A stretch of 64,000 nucleotides of DNA from Diaminobutyricimonas aerilata (GCF_002797715.1 NZ_PGFF01000001.1:1697304-1761303); one strand, 5' to 3'; counted from the stretch's first letter, positions 1 to 9,460 are shown. Notes: generated from the sequence alone by a model not told the origin. Program-made: numbers and translations.

Positions 1-596
1 GCGGTGCGGCGGAGCTGGTCCACGTCGAGCTGCTTCGGGGCGGTGCCGACGAGCACGCACACCTCGCCGTGCCCGTTCCAGCCGAGCGCGGCGATGCGGC
101 TCGGCAGCTCGTTGTCGTACTCGCCGCTGAGGATCGAGTCGACGACGAGCGCCTCGAGTCGGGCATCCCACAGTCCGCGCTGCTCCGCGGCGCGGGCGTA
201 CACGTCGGCCGCGGCGAACGCGATCTCCCGGCTGTAGAGCAGGATCGCCTCGCGGAGCGACTCGTCGGCTCCCTTGATGCGGTCCTCGACGACCTCGACG
301 GTCACGCGGATGAGCTGCAGCGTCTGCTGCAGGCTCACCGAACGCAGCAGCTCGCGGGGCGCCGCGCCGAACACGTCGGCCGCGATCCACGGGGTGGACT
401 TCGGGTCGTCGTACCAGGAGATGAACGAGGTGATGCCGGCCTGGGCGACGAGGCCCACGGCGGAGCGCCGTCCCGGCGGCATGTCGCCGTACCAGGGGAG
501 GGTCTCGTCGAGCCGCTTCAGGGTCGCGGTCGCGAGCTCACCCGAGAGTGTGCGCAGCCACGCGAGCGTCTGCTGCTTGGTGCGGGGCGCGGCCAA
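1..596 (-). CDS. PucR/CdaR-family transcriptional regulator, N-terminal part (runs off the window)
   Basis: Reads from a TTG at 596 to the window edge without a stop (about 198 codons visible). The N-terminal region (AAPRTKQQTLAWLR, then ...WYDDPKSTPWIAADVFGAAPRELLRSVSLQ) resembles the PucR-type regulators that precede fabD in actinobacteria; Streptomyces FasR, activator of fatty-acid synthesis, is the known example. The C-terminal HTH would lie outside the window. It lies 34 nt downstream of aceE on the same strand, which fits acetyl-CoA supply next to fatty-acid synthesis. The start is unusual: an in-frame TGA sits two codons upstream of the TTG, so the better-placed ATG at 629 gives only a 9-codon peptide. 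Family fairly sure, start less so. Confidence 0.7.
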   Translation of the reverse strand, partial: MAAPRTKQQTLAWLRTLSGELATATLKRLDETLPWYGDMPPGRRSAVGLVAQAGITSFISWYDDPKSTPWIAADVFGAAPRELLRSVSLQQTLQLIRVTVEVVEDRIKGADESLREAILLYSREIAFAAADVYARAAEQRGLWDARLEALVVDSILSGEYDNELPSRIAALGWNGHGEVCVLVGTAPKQLDVDQLRRT

Positions 597-602
597 CGGT
601 CA

Positions 603-629
603 CCGCGCCCGTTCGCCGGTGGCGGTCAT
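603..629 (-). other. 9-codon mini-ORF between aceE and the PucR-type gene
   Basis: An ATG at 629, one base after the aceE stop, opens nine codons ending in TGA, followed after one codon by the TTG taken as the start of the PucR-type gene in the same frame. Stop and next start are close enough for translational reinitiation. It may be a coupling leader or may have no function. Confidence 0.3.
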
Positions 630-630
630 G

Positions 631-3357
631 TCAGCTCTCGCCGCCGGCCGATCCGGTCGTTCCCGCGGTGACATCGTGCAGCCGGTACTTCTCGATGGCC
701 TGCCGGACGACCGCGGGGTCGATCTTGCCCTGACGAGCGAGACCCTGCAGCGTGCGCACCACGATCGACGGGCCGTCGATCGTGAAGAAGCGACGGGCGG
801 CGGGCCGCGTGTCGGAGAAGCCGAAGCCGTCGGCGCCGAGCGTGTAGTAGTCGCCCGGAACCCACGCGCGGATCTGATCGGGCACCGCGTTCATGAAGTC
901 CGACACCGCGATGAACGGACCCTCGTGGCCGTTGAGCTTCGCCGTGACGTACGGCACAGCCTGCTCGGCGTCCGGGTTCATGAAGTTGTGGTGGTCCGCT
1001 GCGACACCGTCGCGACGCAGCTCGTTCCACGACGTGACGCTCCACACCTCGGCGGCCACGCCCCAGTCGTTCGCGAGCAGCTCCTGCGCCTCGAACGCCC
1101 ACGGCACGCCCACACCCGAGGCGAGCAGCTGAGCACGCGGACCCTCGGTGATGGGGTTGCGCAGCTTGTAGATGCCGCGCAGCAGCCCGTCGACGTCGAG
1201 GTTCTCGGGCTCGGCCGGCTGCACGAGCGGCTCGTTGTAGACCGTGATGTAGTACATGACGTTCGGGTCGGGGTGCTGTCCCCCGTACATCCGCTCGATG
1301 CCGGCGCGCACGATGTGCCCGATCTCGTAGCCGAACGCCGGGTCGTAGGTCACGACGGCCGGGTTCGTCGAGGCGAGCAGCGGCGAGTGGCCGTCGGCGT
1401 GCTGGAGGCCCTCGCCGGTCAGCGTCGTGCGTCCCGCGGTCGCGCCGATGATGAAGCCGCGGGCCATCTGGTCACCCGCCGCCCACATGGCGTCGCCGGT
1501 GCGCTGGAAGCCGAACATCGAGTAGAAGACGTACACCGGGATGAGCGGCTCACCCTGCGTGGCATAGGCGGTGCCCGCGGCGGTGAAGGCGGCGAACGCA
1601 CCGGCCTCGTTGATGCCGACGTGCACGATCTGGCCCTGCGGGCTCTCCTTGTAGGCGAGCAGCAGTTCGCGGTCGACGCTCGTGTAGGTCTGCCCGTTCG
1701 GGTTGTAGATCTTCGACGTCGGGAAGTACGCGTCCATGCCGAACGTGCGCGCCTCGTCGGGGATGATCGGCACGATGCGGTGGCCGAAGTCCTTCGAGCG
1801 CAGCAGGTCCTTCAGCAGGCGGGCGAACGCCATCGTCGTGGCGACCTCCTGCTTGCCGGAGCCCTTCTTGACGATGTCGTACGTCGTCGGTTCGGGGAGC
1901 GAGATCTGCGTGAACCGCGAGCGGCGCTCCGGCACGTAGCCGCCGAGCTCGCGGCGGCGCTCCTGCAGGTACTGGATCGCCTCGTCGTTCTCACCGGGGT
2001 GGTAGTACGGCGGCAGGTACGGGTTCTCCTCGAGCTGGGCATCCGTGATCGGGATGCGCATCTCGTCACGGAACTGCTTGAGGTTGTCGAGCGTGAGCTT
2101 CTTCATCTGATGGGTCGCGTTGCGCCCCTCGAAGCTCGGGCCGAGGCCGTAGCCCTTGACCGTCTTGGCGAGGATGACCGTCGGCTGGCCCTTGTGCTCG
2201 CTCGCCGCCTTGAACGCCGCGTAGACCTTGCGGTAGTCGTGTCCGCCACGCTTGAGGTTCCAGAGCTGCTCGTCGCTGTAATCCTTGACGAGCTCGAGCG
2301 TGCGGGGGTCGCGACCGAAGAAGTTCTCGCGCACGTAGGCGCCCGACTCCGCCTTGTAGGTCTGGTAGTCGCCGTCCGGCGTGCGGTTCATCAGGTCGAC
2401 GAGCGCGCCCTCGGTGTCTCGGGCGAGCAGTTCATCCCACTCGCGGCCCCAGACGACCTTGATGACGTTCCAGCCGGCACCGCGGAAGAAGCTCTCGAGC
2501 TCCTGGATGATCTTGCCGTTGCCGCGCACGGGACCGTCGAGTCGCTGCAGGTTGCAGTTGATGACGAAGTTCAGGTTGTCGAGGTTCTCGTTGGCGGCCC
2601 ACTGCAGGGCTCCGCGGCTCTCGACCTCGTCCATCTCGCCGTCGCCGAGGAACGCCCAGACCTGCTGGTCGGTCGCGTCCTTGATCCCACGGTTGCTGAG
2701 GTAGCGGTTGCTCTGCGCCTGGTAGATCGCGTTGATCGGTCCGAGACCCATCGAGACCGTGGGGAACTGCCAGAAGTCCGGCATGAGACGCGGGTGCGGG
2801 TAGGAGCTCAGCCCACCGTTGGGGTGCGACTTCTCCTGGCGGAACCCGTCGAGCTGCTCGGTGCTCAGCCGGCCCTCGAGGAAGGCGCGGGCGTACATGC
2901 CGGGGGAGGCGTGGCCCTGGTAGAAGACCTGGTCACCGCCGCCGGGGGCGTTCTGACCGCGGAAGAACCAGTTGTGGCCGACCTCGTAGAGGGCGGCGGA
3001 GGAGGCGTAGGTGGAGATGTGACCGCCGACGGCGATCCCGGGCCGCTGTGAGCGGTGCACCGTGATGGCGGCGTTCCAGCGGATCCACGCGCGGTATCGG
3101 CGCTCGAGCTCCTCGTTACCGGGGAACTGCGGCTCGTCCTCGGGCGCGATCGTGTTGACGTAGTCCGTGGTGGGAACCATGGGCACACCGAGGTGCAGCT
3201 GCTTCGAGCGCTTCAGCAGGCTGAGCATGATCTCGCGCGCCCGCTCGTGGCCACGTTCGGCGACGAGCGCGTCGAGCGACTCCTGCCACTCCGCGGTCTC
3301 TTCCGGGTCCATGTCGGTGCTGTTCACCGAGTACGGGTCCTGGTCGTTCACCGTCAC
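631..3357 (-). CDS. aceE: Pyruvate dehydrogenase E1 component, homodimeric type
   Basis: Thiamine-diphosphate-dependent decarboxylase of the cytoplasmic pyruvate dehydrogenase complex; it transfers the acetyl group to the E2 lipoyl arm. About 908 aa, the usual size of homodimeric AceE. The ThDP motif GDGEMDE is followed by an N-rich stretch ending [23 protein letters not shown] and the transketolase-like C-terminal half are intact. I start at GTG 3357 because AAGAGG lies about 6 nt upstream; GTG 3351 is the alternative, and the open frame further upstream runs into the divergent peroxiredoxin promoter. Its likely partners, E2 and E3, are encoded at 41457-44560 in this window. Confidence 0.95.
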   Translation of the reverse strand: MTVNDQDPYSVNSTDMDPEETAEWQESLDALVAERGHERAREIMLSLLKRSKQLHLGVPMVPTTDYVNTIAPEDEPQFPGNEELERRYRAWIRWNAAITVHRSQRPGIAVGGHISTYASSAALYEVGHNWFFRGQNAPGGGDQVFYQGHASPGMYARAFLEGRLSTEQLDGFRQEKSHPNGGLSSYPHPRLMPDFWQFPTVSMGLGPINAIYQAQSNRYLSNRGIKDATDQQVWAFLGDGEMDEVESRGALQWAANENLDNLNFVINCNLQRLDGPVRGNGKIIQELESFFRGAGWNVIKVVWGREWDELLARDTEGALVDLMNRTPDGDYQTYKAESGAYVRENFFGRDPRTLELVKDYSDEQLWNLKRGGHDYRKVYAAFKAASEHKGQPTVILAKTVKGYGLGPSFEGRNATHQMKKLTLDNLKQFRDEMRIPITDAQLEENPYLPPYYHPGENDEAIQYLQERRRELGGYVPERRSRFTQISLPEPTTYDIVKKGSGKQEVATTMAFARLLKDLLRSKDFGHRIVPIIPDEARTFGMDAYFPTSKIYNPNGQTYTSVDRELLLAYKESPQGQIVHVGINEAGAFAAFTAAGTAYATQGEPLIPVYVFYSMFGFQRTGDAMWAAGDQMARGFIIGATAGRTTLTGEGLQHADGHSPLLASTNPAVVTYDPAFGYEIGHIVRAGIERMYGGQHPDPNVMYYITVYNEPLVQPAEPENLDVDGLLRGIYKLRNPITEGPRAQLLASGVGVPWAFEAQELLANDWGVAAEVWSVTSWNELRRDGVAADHHNFMNPDAEQAVPYVTAKLNGHEGPFIAVSDFMNAVPDQIRAWVPGDYYTLGADGFGFSDTRPAARRFFTIDGPSIVVRTLQGLARQGKIDPAVVRQAIEKYRLHDVTAGTTGSAGGES

Positions 3358-3541
3358 CGTTGACCTCTTCCTGGTTCGACAGATCGTGCCCGCCCCGCAG
3401 CACGGAACCGGGTTGCGATTCAGGTGGGGGTGGACTGGCTGAACGAGTCTACTGCGCACATCCTGCGCCCTAGGCTCGCCCAGAGAGCGAGCGTAGTATG
3501 GCCCGTCGCCGGTCGTGCGCCGGACGGAAGGGAACGACAAC

Positions 3542-4015
3542 ATGGCTCTGGAGAACGACACCCGGGCTCCCGACTTCGAGCTGCCCAATCAGTACGGCGA
3601 GCACATCCGCCTCTCGGAGTTCCGCGGACGCAAGCCGGTGGCTCTCGTCTTCTTCCCGCTCGCGTTCTCGAGCACCTGCACGAGCGAGCTGTGCACGCTG
3701 CGCGACAACATCGAGCTCTTCAAGCACAGCGACGTGGAGCTCATGGGCATCTCCGTCGACTCGAAGGCCACCTTGCGGGCGTGGGCCGACCGGGAGGGCT
3801 ACGACTTCACCCTGCTCGCCGACTTCTGGCCGCACGGGGCCGTCGCGAAGGAGTACGGCGTCTTCCTCGACCACAAGGGCTTCGCGAACCGGGCGACGTT
3901 CGTGATCGACGCCCAGGGGATGATCCGGGCGAGCTTCATCACCCAGCCCGGCGAGGCGCGCTCGATCGAGGCCTATCAGGCCGCGATCCGCGACGTCGTC
4001 GGCGTACCGGCCTGA
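3542..4015 (+). CDS. AhpE-like peroxiredoxin
   Basis: Thioredoxin-fold peroxiredoxin of 157 aa that would reduce hydroperoxides in the cytoplasm. The segment SDFWPHGAV-like...YGVF....G.ANR.TFV.D closely follows mycobacterial AhpE. The peroxidatic cysteine is Cys46 in [10 protein letters not shown]. Unlike the M. tuberculosis enzyme (as I recall its sequence) there is a second cysteine at 51, giving the C-x4-C spacing of Bcp/PrxQ two-Cys enzymes. ATG 3542 is chosen over an upstream in-frame start because GGAAGG precedes it. It is divergent from aceE and shares a 184-bp promoter region with it. Confidence 0.9.
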   Translation: MALENDTRAPDFELPNQYGEHIRLSEFRGRKPVALVFFPLAFSSTCTSELCTLRDNIELFKHSDVELMGISVDSKATLRAWADREGYDFTLLADFWPHGAVAKEYGVFLDHKGFANRATFVIDAQGMIRASFITQPGEARSIEAYQAAIRDVVGVPA

Positions 4016-4067
4016 CGAACGGCGCCCGCGCCGCTAACATCGACACGTCGGCACCCACCGACCGCAG

Positions 4068-4140
4068 GGGCCTTTAGCTCAGTTGGTAGAGCGCCACGTT
4101 TACACCGTGGATGTCATCGGTTCGAGCCCGGTAGGGCCCA
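4068..4140 (+). tRNA. tRNA-Val (UAC anticodon)
   Basis: A 73-nt cloverleaf folds by hand. The 7-bp acceptor stem is GGGCCTT with AGGGCCC plus discriminator A, with one G-U pair. The D stem is GCTC/GAGC and the anticodon stem CCACG/CGTGG, closing loop TTTACAC with anticodon TAC. The T arm has TTCGAGC in its loop. CCA is not encoded. It reads GUA valine codons, which are rare in this GC-rich genome. Confidence 0.95.
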
Positions 4141-4229
4141 CTTCGGAAACGGTTGATCAGCTCCGCATCCCCGGGAGTCGGGGGGATAACCCGATGGTGC
4201 GGCGCGTCGGGAGCGAGCAGAGTGAGGGT

Positions 4230-4412
4230 ATGAGCACCCTCATCAGGCCCAGGAACGGACGCATGATCGCCGGAGTCTGCGCCGCACTCGCCAACCGCTT
4301 CGGCTGGAGTGTCACCACGGTCAGACTGCTGGCGGTGCTGAGCTTCCTGATCCCCGGATCCCAGCTGATCGTCTACGCCGTGCTCTGGATCGTCATCCCG
4401 TCCGAGGTCTGA
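4230..4412 (+). CDS. PspC-domain small membrane protein
   Basis: Sixty residues forming a single PspC domain: a basic N-terminus with RPRNGRMIAGVCAALANRFGW, then a hydrophobic hairpin-like stretch (residues about 29-58) ending VLWIVIPSEV. PspC proteins sit in the inner membrane and are linked to envelope stress; in actinobacteria such stand-alone copies are common and mostly uncharacterised. ATG 4230 is preceded by GAGG at short distance. It lies 90 bp after the tRNA on the same strand and overlaps no other gene. Confidence 0.8.
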   Translation: MSTLIRPRNGRMIAGVCAALANRFGWSVTTVRLLAVLSFLIPGSQLIVYAVLWIVIPSEV

Positions 4413-4468
4413 CCCGCCGCGCTCGGTAGACGGGGCCGACCTGGGCCCGCCCCTCGGCCGGGTGTCGT

Positions 4469-4870
4469 TCAGCGACGTCGCCGCAGGTAGGTCTCGACGG
4501 CGAGTACTGCTGATGTCGGTACCAGCGGGATCGTCCCGAGAGCTTCGACGGGTACCCACGTCGGCTCGTAGCGGTTGCGGGGAGACATGCGATCCAGCTC
4601 CGGTCCTCCGAGCGACACCGCACGTGAATCGACCGCCACGGCGAAGTACGCGACAGGGGCATGCGGGTCCACGGGAACGTCGATAAATTCGCCGATCTCT
4701 CCGCGCAGACCGGTTTCCTCGAGCAGTTCACGCCGGCACGCAGCGCGAAGCGTCTCCCCGTCCTCGACTCCGCCCCCAGGGAGGACGAGATAGTGGCGCC
4801 CGGCCTTTTGTCGCGACACCACGAGGAGTCGGCCGTCGAGGATGGCCACCGCGGCTGACCTGATTCGCAC
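4469..4870 (-). CDS. Nudix hydrolase
   Basis: About 133 aa. The Nudix signature is complete: GGGVEDGE, seven residues, then RELLEETGL, which supplies the metal-binding glutamates for hydrolysis of a nucleoside diphosphate linked to some other group. The start of the box, LVLPGGGVEDGE, and the absence of extra domains suggest a small house-cleaning or signalling hydrolase; the substrate cannot be read from sequence. Start set at GTG 4870 (GGTGGG just upstream); a TTG at 4882 would add four residues. It stands alone on the minus strand between plus-strand genes. Confidence 0.85.
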   Translation of the reverse strand: MRIRSAAVAILDGRLLVVSRQKAGRHYLVLPGGGVEDGETLRAACRRELLEETGLRGEIGEFIDVPVDPHAPVAYFAVAVDSRAVSLGGPELDRMSPRNRYEPTWVPVEALGTIPLVPTSAVLAVETYLRRRR

Positions 4871-5011
4871 GAACCCACCCAATCACGGGTCCCCACACAC
4901 ATGGGATGAGATCGTCCGCCTTTCCACGCCCCCGGATGAGGGACTCTCGTTTCATGGGCGAAATCGGGTAGCGTGTAAGGAGCTTGACCCGACAAGCAAT
5001 GGAGCGACGCG

Positions 5012-5506
5012 GTGGAGATCATCCCGCCTGACGACCGGCGGTATGCCGCCGGCCCGGACCCGCTGGTCGAGCGCGCCGACGGCGCGCGAAGCCAAGTGCT
5101 GCACAGCCGCCGTCCGATGGAGGTCCGACCGGCTTCGACCACCGCTCGCGATCTGCGGCGGGTGAAGGTCCGCGAGTTCCGGGTGATCACGTCGCACAGC
5201 GCCGACGAGATCCTCGAGCGCATCAGCGTCGTCCTCGGCGACGCGGAGTTCGAGACCGTCGGTGCTCCCGCCTCACCGCTCGACTCCTGGGCGCCTGTGG
5301 TCGAGGAGTTCCGCGCGGGAAAGCACCACTGGGCCGGCTCGTGGGCCGTTCAGGTGTTCCTGCTCGATCGCGGCCGGCAGCGCGAACTCGTCATCATGGC
5401 GCTCGGCGACGGCATCGTCCGCCGGATGGGTCTGTGGCCGTGGAGGACGGTGTCGCTCACCCGGAGCCTGGCGGTGGCTCGAGCCGCCGCCATCGAGGTC
5501 GTGTGA
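5012..5506 (+). CDS. Hypothetical protein
   Basis: 164 aa, not recognised. The GTG start at 5012 has GGAG eight bases upstream. No signal peptide or membrane segment. The first 50 residues are basic and low in order; residues about 55-164 look like a compact alpha/beta domain (DEILERISVVLGDAEFETVG, WAVQVFLLDRGRQRELVIMALGDGIVRRMG). It overlaps the next gene by GTGA, so the two are probably translated together; the partner is a two-TM protein, suggesting a membrane-associated pair of unknown role. Confidence 0.6.
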   Translation: MEIIPPDDRRYAAGPDPLVERADGARSQVLHSRRPMEVRPASTTARDLRRVKVREFRVITSHSADEILERISVVLGDAEFETVGAPASPLDSWAPVVEEFRAGKHHWAGSWAVQVFLLDRGRQRELVIMALGDGIVRRMGLWPWRTVSLTRSLAVARAAAIEVV

Positions 5507-5805
5507 GCGCTGACCCGGTTCCCGCCCGGCGAGGCGGATCGCGAGGCGCACGCTCGGTCACCTGGGCGTCCGCCGCCGGCCTGACGGCAGGAATCGTCGG
5601 CCTCGTGGCGCTCCGCCTCTACCTCAACTCTGGAGGCGCCGAACTCAGCAGCCTGGACGAGGACGGCCCGCATTGGCCGCTGTTCGCCCTGTGCTTAGCG
5701 GGAAGCCTCACGCTGACCTGTTTCGTCGTGCTCGTGACGATGGTCGCGGTGACCGCATCCGAGGCGCAGCGCTCCGACGCCGGAAGCCGGTCAGGCGGGC
5801 AGTGA
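5503..5805 (+). CDS. Hypothetical two-TM membrane protein
   Basis: 100 aa starting at GTG 5503, which overlaps the previous stop as GTGA. Two hydrophobic segments are visible, one ending GIVGLVALRLYL and one spanning LCLAGSLTLTCFVVLVTMVAV, separated by a short polar loop with DEDGPHW. The tail is polar. No family recognised. It converges with the glutathione peroxidase gene, the two stops overlapping by about 15 bp. Translational coupling to the 164-aa gene is the only functional clue. Confidence 0.55.
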   Translation: MSADPVPARRGGSRGARSVTWASAAGLTAGIVGLVALRLYLNSGGAELSSLDEDGPHWPLFALCLAGSLTLTCFVVLVTMVAVTASEAQRSDAGSRSGGQ

Positions 5806-6273
5806 CGCCTCGATGAGTCCGACGATCTCGGGGGCGTCCGGCTCCGTGGCCGGTCGGAAGCGGTGGATCGCGCCGTCGGGGGTGATCACGAACTTCTCGA
5901 AGTTCCACTTGACCTTGCCGGCCTTGCCGTCCGCATCCGGTGTCTTCGTGAGTTCCGCATAGAGCGGATGCTGGTGCCGCCCGTTGACCTTCACCTTCTC
6001 GAACATCGGGAACGTCACCCCCCACGTCGCCGAGCAGTACTCCTCGATCGCCTCTTCGGTCGCGAGCTCCTGAAGGAACTGGTTGCTCGGGAAGCCGAGC
6101 ACCGTGAATCCGCGGTCGCCGTAGGTGCGCTGCAGGTGCTCGAGCTTCTCGTACTGCGGAGCGAGACCGCAGCGGGACGCGACGTTGACCACGAGCTTGA
6201 CCTTGCCCGTGAAGGCGGCGAGCGAGGTCGCCTCGCCGCGGATGGTGGTGAGGGGGATCGATTCGAGTTCCAT
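5791..6273 (-). CDS. Glutathione peroxidase family thiol peroxidase (cysteine type)
   Basis: 160 aa, thioredoxin fold. Peroxidatic Cys35 lies in NVASRCGLAPQYEKLE, the position of selenocysteine in animal GPx. Gln in FPSNQF and Trp in KWNFEKF complete the catalytic set, and Cys80 in EEYCSATWGVTFPMFEKV is the usual resolving cysteine of thioredoxin-dependent members. Actinobacteria lack glutathione, so the reductant is probably thioredoxin or a mycothiol system (inference). ATG 6273 is the only start that fits the fold; the open frame upstream belongs to the permease on another frame. Confidence 0.9.
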   Translation of the reverse strand: MELESIPLTTIRGEATSLAAFTGKVKLVVNVASRCGLAPQYEKLEHLQRTYGDRGFTVLGFPSNQFLQELATEEAIEEYCSATWGVTFPMFEKVKVNGRHQHPLYAELTKTPDADGKAGKVKWNFEKFVITPDGAIHRFRPATEPDAPEIVGLIEASLPA

Positions 6274-6362
6274 GGCCCGCCCATCATCGTCCCGTTCGTC
6301 GGGTGCCGACTGACGCGTCCCCGTATCTCTCGTCAACCGGTCAGGCGAGCCGCCCGCGTGCG

Positions 6363-7220
6363 TCATCCCTTCTCGGCCCCGACCAGCCCGCGCACGAAGT
6401 ACTTCTGCAGGAAGAGGTAGGCCACCACGACGGGCACGACGGCGATGAGTGAGGCCGCCGTCGCGGCCGGGAGGTTGCTCGACTGGATGGAGAAGAACGA
6501 CGCGATCGCCGGTGCGATCGTCTGCGTCTCGGGTGTGGAGAGGATGTAGCCCGAGAGCGCGTACTCGTTCCACACGCCGACGCCGGTGATGATCCCGACG
6601 GTCGCCGTGACCGGCTTGAGCATCGGGATGACGACGTAGGCGAGCGTCTGGAAGAGGTTCGCACCGTCGATCCGCGCCGCCTCCTCGACCGAGACCGGCA
6701 ACGATCGCATGAACGAGCTGTAGAGGAAGATCGCCAGCGGCAGGTTCGTCGCGATCATCACGAGGATGACGCCCCAGTAGGTGTTGAGCGCGCGCATGTC
6801 GGCGAGCATCGAGTACAGCGGCACCAGGATGCTGAGCGCGGGCACCATCATGAGCCCGACGTTCACGGCGAGGATCCCCGAGTTGAAGCGCGAGCGGCGC
6901 CGCGCGAGCGGGTACGCCGCGATCGCCCCGAGCAGGCACACGAACAGCGTCGACACCCCGGCGACGAGAACGGAATTGCCCATCGCCCGCAGGATGCCGC
7001 CGTCGGTGACGGCCTGCACGAAGTTGCTCCACACGAGGTTCGTCGTCGGAAGACTCCACTGCGGGGAGAGGTCGGTCTTCGCCTTGAGGGAGGTCGTGAT
7101 CGCCACGTAGAACGGCACGAGCTGGAGCACCACGATCAGGAGCACGAACGCGGCGACGAGCAGATCCGCGGCGCGTCCCGAGAACGCGGACGGCGCCGGG
7201 CGCGAGGCGGCCGTACTCAT
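6363..7220 (-). CDS. Carbohydrate ABC transporter permease (CUT1, MalG/GanQ type)
   Basis: 285 aa with six predicted membrane segments. The cytoplasmic EAA loop, which contacts the ATPase, reads EEAARIDGANLFQTLAYVVIPMLKPV. This is the second permease of a sugar importer; its ATG overlaps the stop of the first permease by 4 bp. No ATPase gene is present nearby, as is common for actinobacterial CUT1 systems that share one MsiK-type ATPase encoded elsewhere. The substrate is not evident from sequence. Confidence 0.9.
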   Translation of the reverse strand: MSTAASRPAPSAFSGRAADLLVAAFVLLIVVLQLVPFYVAITTSLKAKTDLSPQWSLPTTNLVWSNFVQAVTDGGILRAMGNSVLVAGVSTLFVCLLGAIAAYPLARRRSRFNSGILAVNVGLMMVPALSILVPLYSMLADMRALNTYWGVILVMIATNLPLAIFLYSSFMRSLPVSVEEAARIDGANLFQTLAYVVIPMLKPVTATVGIITGVGVWNEYALSGYILSTPETQTIAPAIASFFSIQSSNLPAATAASLIAVVPVVVAYLFLQKYFVRGLVGAEKG

Positions 7221-8152
7221 TGCTGCTCCAATCGACGACGGTTGAGGGCGGCGTTCGCGATCACGGTGAGCACCGCGATGATGGCGAAGAGTGCGACCCC
7301 CATCGCCGCCGAGTAGCCGGCGGCCTGATTGGCGAAGTAGGTCGTGCCGATGAGGGTCGACACCGAGCTCGTCGAGGTGCCCGGTCCGCCGCCGGTCAGC
7401 ACCTGGATGACGTCGAAGAGCTTCAGGCCGCCGATCAGGTTCAGGATGACGCTCGTGGCGAAGGCGGGCTGCAGCAGGGGGAGGGTGACCGACCAGAACC
7501 GCTGCCAGGCGTTGGCTCCGTCGAGCATCGCCGCCTCGGTGTACTCGGGCGCGATGGCCTGGAGTCCGGCGAGGTAGATGATCATCGACGTTCCGACGAA
7601 CTGCACGGAGTTGACCAGGACGATCGTCGTGATGCCGCCGGCCGCCGTGCTCAGCCACGCCTGCCGCTGCCCCCCGAGTGCGACGACGAGGTCGTTGAGC
7701 GCTCCGTTGTCGTATTGGAAGAGCAGGTAGTAGAAGGTGCCCATCACGATGGGGGAGACGAGCACCGGGAGGTAGATGATCGCGCGAGCCACGTTGCGCC
7801 CGCGCAGTCGGCGGTCGAGGGCGAGCGCGAGTCCGAGGCCGATCACCTGCTGGATCGCGGTGCTGCCGATGCCGTAGATGAACGTGTTGCCGAGCACCGA
7901 GCGGAAGGTGTCGTCGGTGAGCAGGCGCACGTAGTTCTCCGCTGCCACCCAGGCCCGCTGGGGGCTGTACCCGTCCCAGTCGGTGAATGAGAGGGCCACC
8001 CCGCTGATGAGCGGGTAGACCGTGAACACCGCGAAGAGCACGAGCGCGGGCAGGTAGAGCAGGTTGATGCTCGCGCCGCGGAACCGCGACGCACGCCGGT
8101 GCGTGCGCCGCGATCCGAGAGCGGTCTGCTGCTCGACGGCACGGACCGTCAC
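7217..8152 (-). CDS. Carbohydrate ABC transporter permease (CUT1, MalF/UgpA type)
   Basis: 311 aa with an N-terminal cytoplasmic basic tail, then about six membrane segments; the EAA loop is EYTEAAMLDGANAWQRFWSVTLPLLQP. It forms the heterodimeric channel with the downstream permease. GTG 8152 has GGAGG five bases upstream. It follows the binding-protein gene with a 45-bp gap and is overlapped by the next gene, so the three form one operon read leftwards from the 9461-9672 promoter region. Confidence 0.9.
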   Translation of the reverse strand: MTVRAVEQQTALGSRRTHRRASRFRGASINLLYLPALVLFAVFTVYPLISGVALSFTDWDGYSPQRAWVAAENYVRLLTDDTFRSVLGNTFIYGIGSTAIQQVIGLGLALALDRRLRGRNVARAIIYLPVLVSPIVMGTFYYLLFQYDNGALNDLVVALGGQRQAWLSTAAGGITTIVLVNSVQFVGTSMIIYLAGLQAIAPEYTEAAMLDGANAWQRFWSVTLPLLQPAFATSVILNLIGGLKLFDVIQVLTGGGPGTSTSSVSTLIGTTYFANQAAGYSAAMGVALFAIIAVLTVIANAALNRRRLEQQ

Positions 8153-8197
8153 GGTGTCCTCCGCCGGATCGCAGAGTCGAGGGCCGTCATCCGCCCG

Positions 8198-9460
8198 TCA
8201 CTCGGCTTCCTTGTAGAGGGTCGCGAAATCATCCGCGACCTTCTTCGTGCTGTCGGCCGGCGACGACTGACCCGCGATGACACTGTCCGCGGTCGTCACG
8301 ACCGTGTTCCACATCCCGTTCGGCAGGTACGCGCGGTCGAAGAAGGGGCGCAGCGGCACGGTGCCCGGTTCGACCCACTTCTCGTAGCTGGGCTGCAGCA
8401 CGCCGAGGTCCGCCTCCACGTTGGTCAGGCCCGGGATGCTGCCGGTCGCCTGGGCGAGGGCAGCATCGTTCTCGGGCTGGGCGAGGTAGGCGAGGTACTC
8501 CTTCGCCTCGTCGAGGTGGTCGCCGTCGCGCGCGGCACCGAACGCGGTGTTCTCGCCGCCGATGAGGTAGGACTCCGTGCCGTTCATGGCCGGCACGGGA
8601 ACGAACGCGAGTCGCGCCCCGGGTGCGTACGACAGCGCTTGCGTGACGAGCACGTTGCTGCTCAACGCGAAGGCGGCCCTGTCTTGAGCGAGGGACCGGG
8701 CCATGTCGTCGCCGGTGGCGGAGGAGTAGTCGGGATTGATCCATCCTTTGGAGCGGAAGGTCTCGAGCACCGCGAGGATCTTCTCGTAGCCGTCCGCGTC
8801 GAACTCGCCCTTCTCGAACGAGGCGAGCTGGTCTTCGTCGAACGCCCCGGGGGCGAGCCAGTCGACCACGTTGCCGGCCGAACCGTCCTTCGACCCCGCG
8901 AGGGTGAGTGGCACGGCGCCCGTGGCGGCCACGGCTTCGGCTGCGGCCAGGAACGAGTCCCAATCAGTGATGTCGTCCGCGGAGAGCCCAGCCCGTTCGA
9001 GCACGGTCTCGTTGACGATGAGACCGGACACCGCGGTGTCGACCGGCAGGGCGAAGAACTCTCCGTCGTCGTTCTTCATGACCGGCGCGAGCGCCGGGTT
9101 GAAGTGCTCGGCCCACGGCTCGTCCTGCAGTGGTGCGAGGAACTGGCCGTAGCGCAGCAGCGACCACCCGTGGGTGGCCCAGATGTCTGGTGGGTTCCGC
9201 GCGGCCAGGCGCACCTTGATCTGGGATTCGTAGTCGTTGCCGCCGGTCTTCAGGTCGATGTCGACGCCGGGGTTCTCGGACTCGAACTGCTCCGTGATCT
9301 CGGTCAGCACGGCGAGCAGGGGGGAGTCGGCCGCTTGCGCGGTCTGGAACTCGAGAGTCACCTTCCCCGAGTCGGATGCGCCGCCGGCGCAGGAGCTGAG
9401 CATCAGTGCCGTGACGCCCGCTGTGAGGGCAGCGGTTGCGCTGCGGGACCGTGACTTCAT
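8198..9460 (-). CDS. Sugar-binding lipoprotein of a CUT1 ABC importer
   Basis: 420 aa. A lipoprotein signal (basic MKSRSR, hydrophobic core, lipobox LSSC with lipidated Cys24) is followed by a family-1 extracellular solute-binding fold (TLEFQTAQAADSPLLAVLTEITEQFE; LPVDTAVSGLIVNETVLERAGL; WFxx-like aromatic sites late in the protein). It delivers a sugar or oligosaccharide to the two permeases downstream. ATG 9460 has GGAGG at good distance; the longer open frame upstream crosses the operator region and is not used. Confidence 0.9.
   Translation of the reverse strand: MKSRSRSATAALTAGVTALMLSSCAGGASDSGKVTLEFQTAQAADSPLLAVLTEITEQFESENPGVDIDLKTGGNDYESQIKVRLAARNPPDIWATHGWSLLRYGQFLAPLQDEPWAEHFNPALAPVMKNDDGEFFALPVDTAVSGLIVNETVLERAGLSADDITDWDSFLAAAEAVAATGAVPLTLAGSKDGSAGNVVDWLAPGAFDEDQLASFEKGEFDADGYEKILAVLETFRSKGWINPDYSSATGDDMARSLAQDRAAFALSSNVLVTQALSYAPGARLAFVPVPAMNGTESYLIGGENTAFGAARDGDHLDEAKEYLAYLAQPENDAALAQATGSIPGLTNVEADLGVLQPSYEKWVEPGTVPLRPFFDRAYLPNGMWNTVVTTADSVIAGQSSPADSTKKVADDFATLYKEAE

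Noticed and set aside
274-3051. Long plus-strand frame opposite aceE
   Set aside because: Antisense shadow of aceE; no recognisable domain and atypical composition.
4141-4200. Terminator after tRNA-Val (ATCCCC/GGGGAT)
   Set aside because: Only a 6-bp stem, no T-run and a poorly defined loop; too weak to call.
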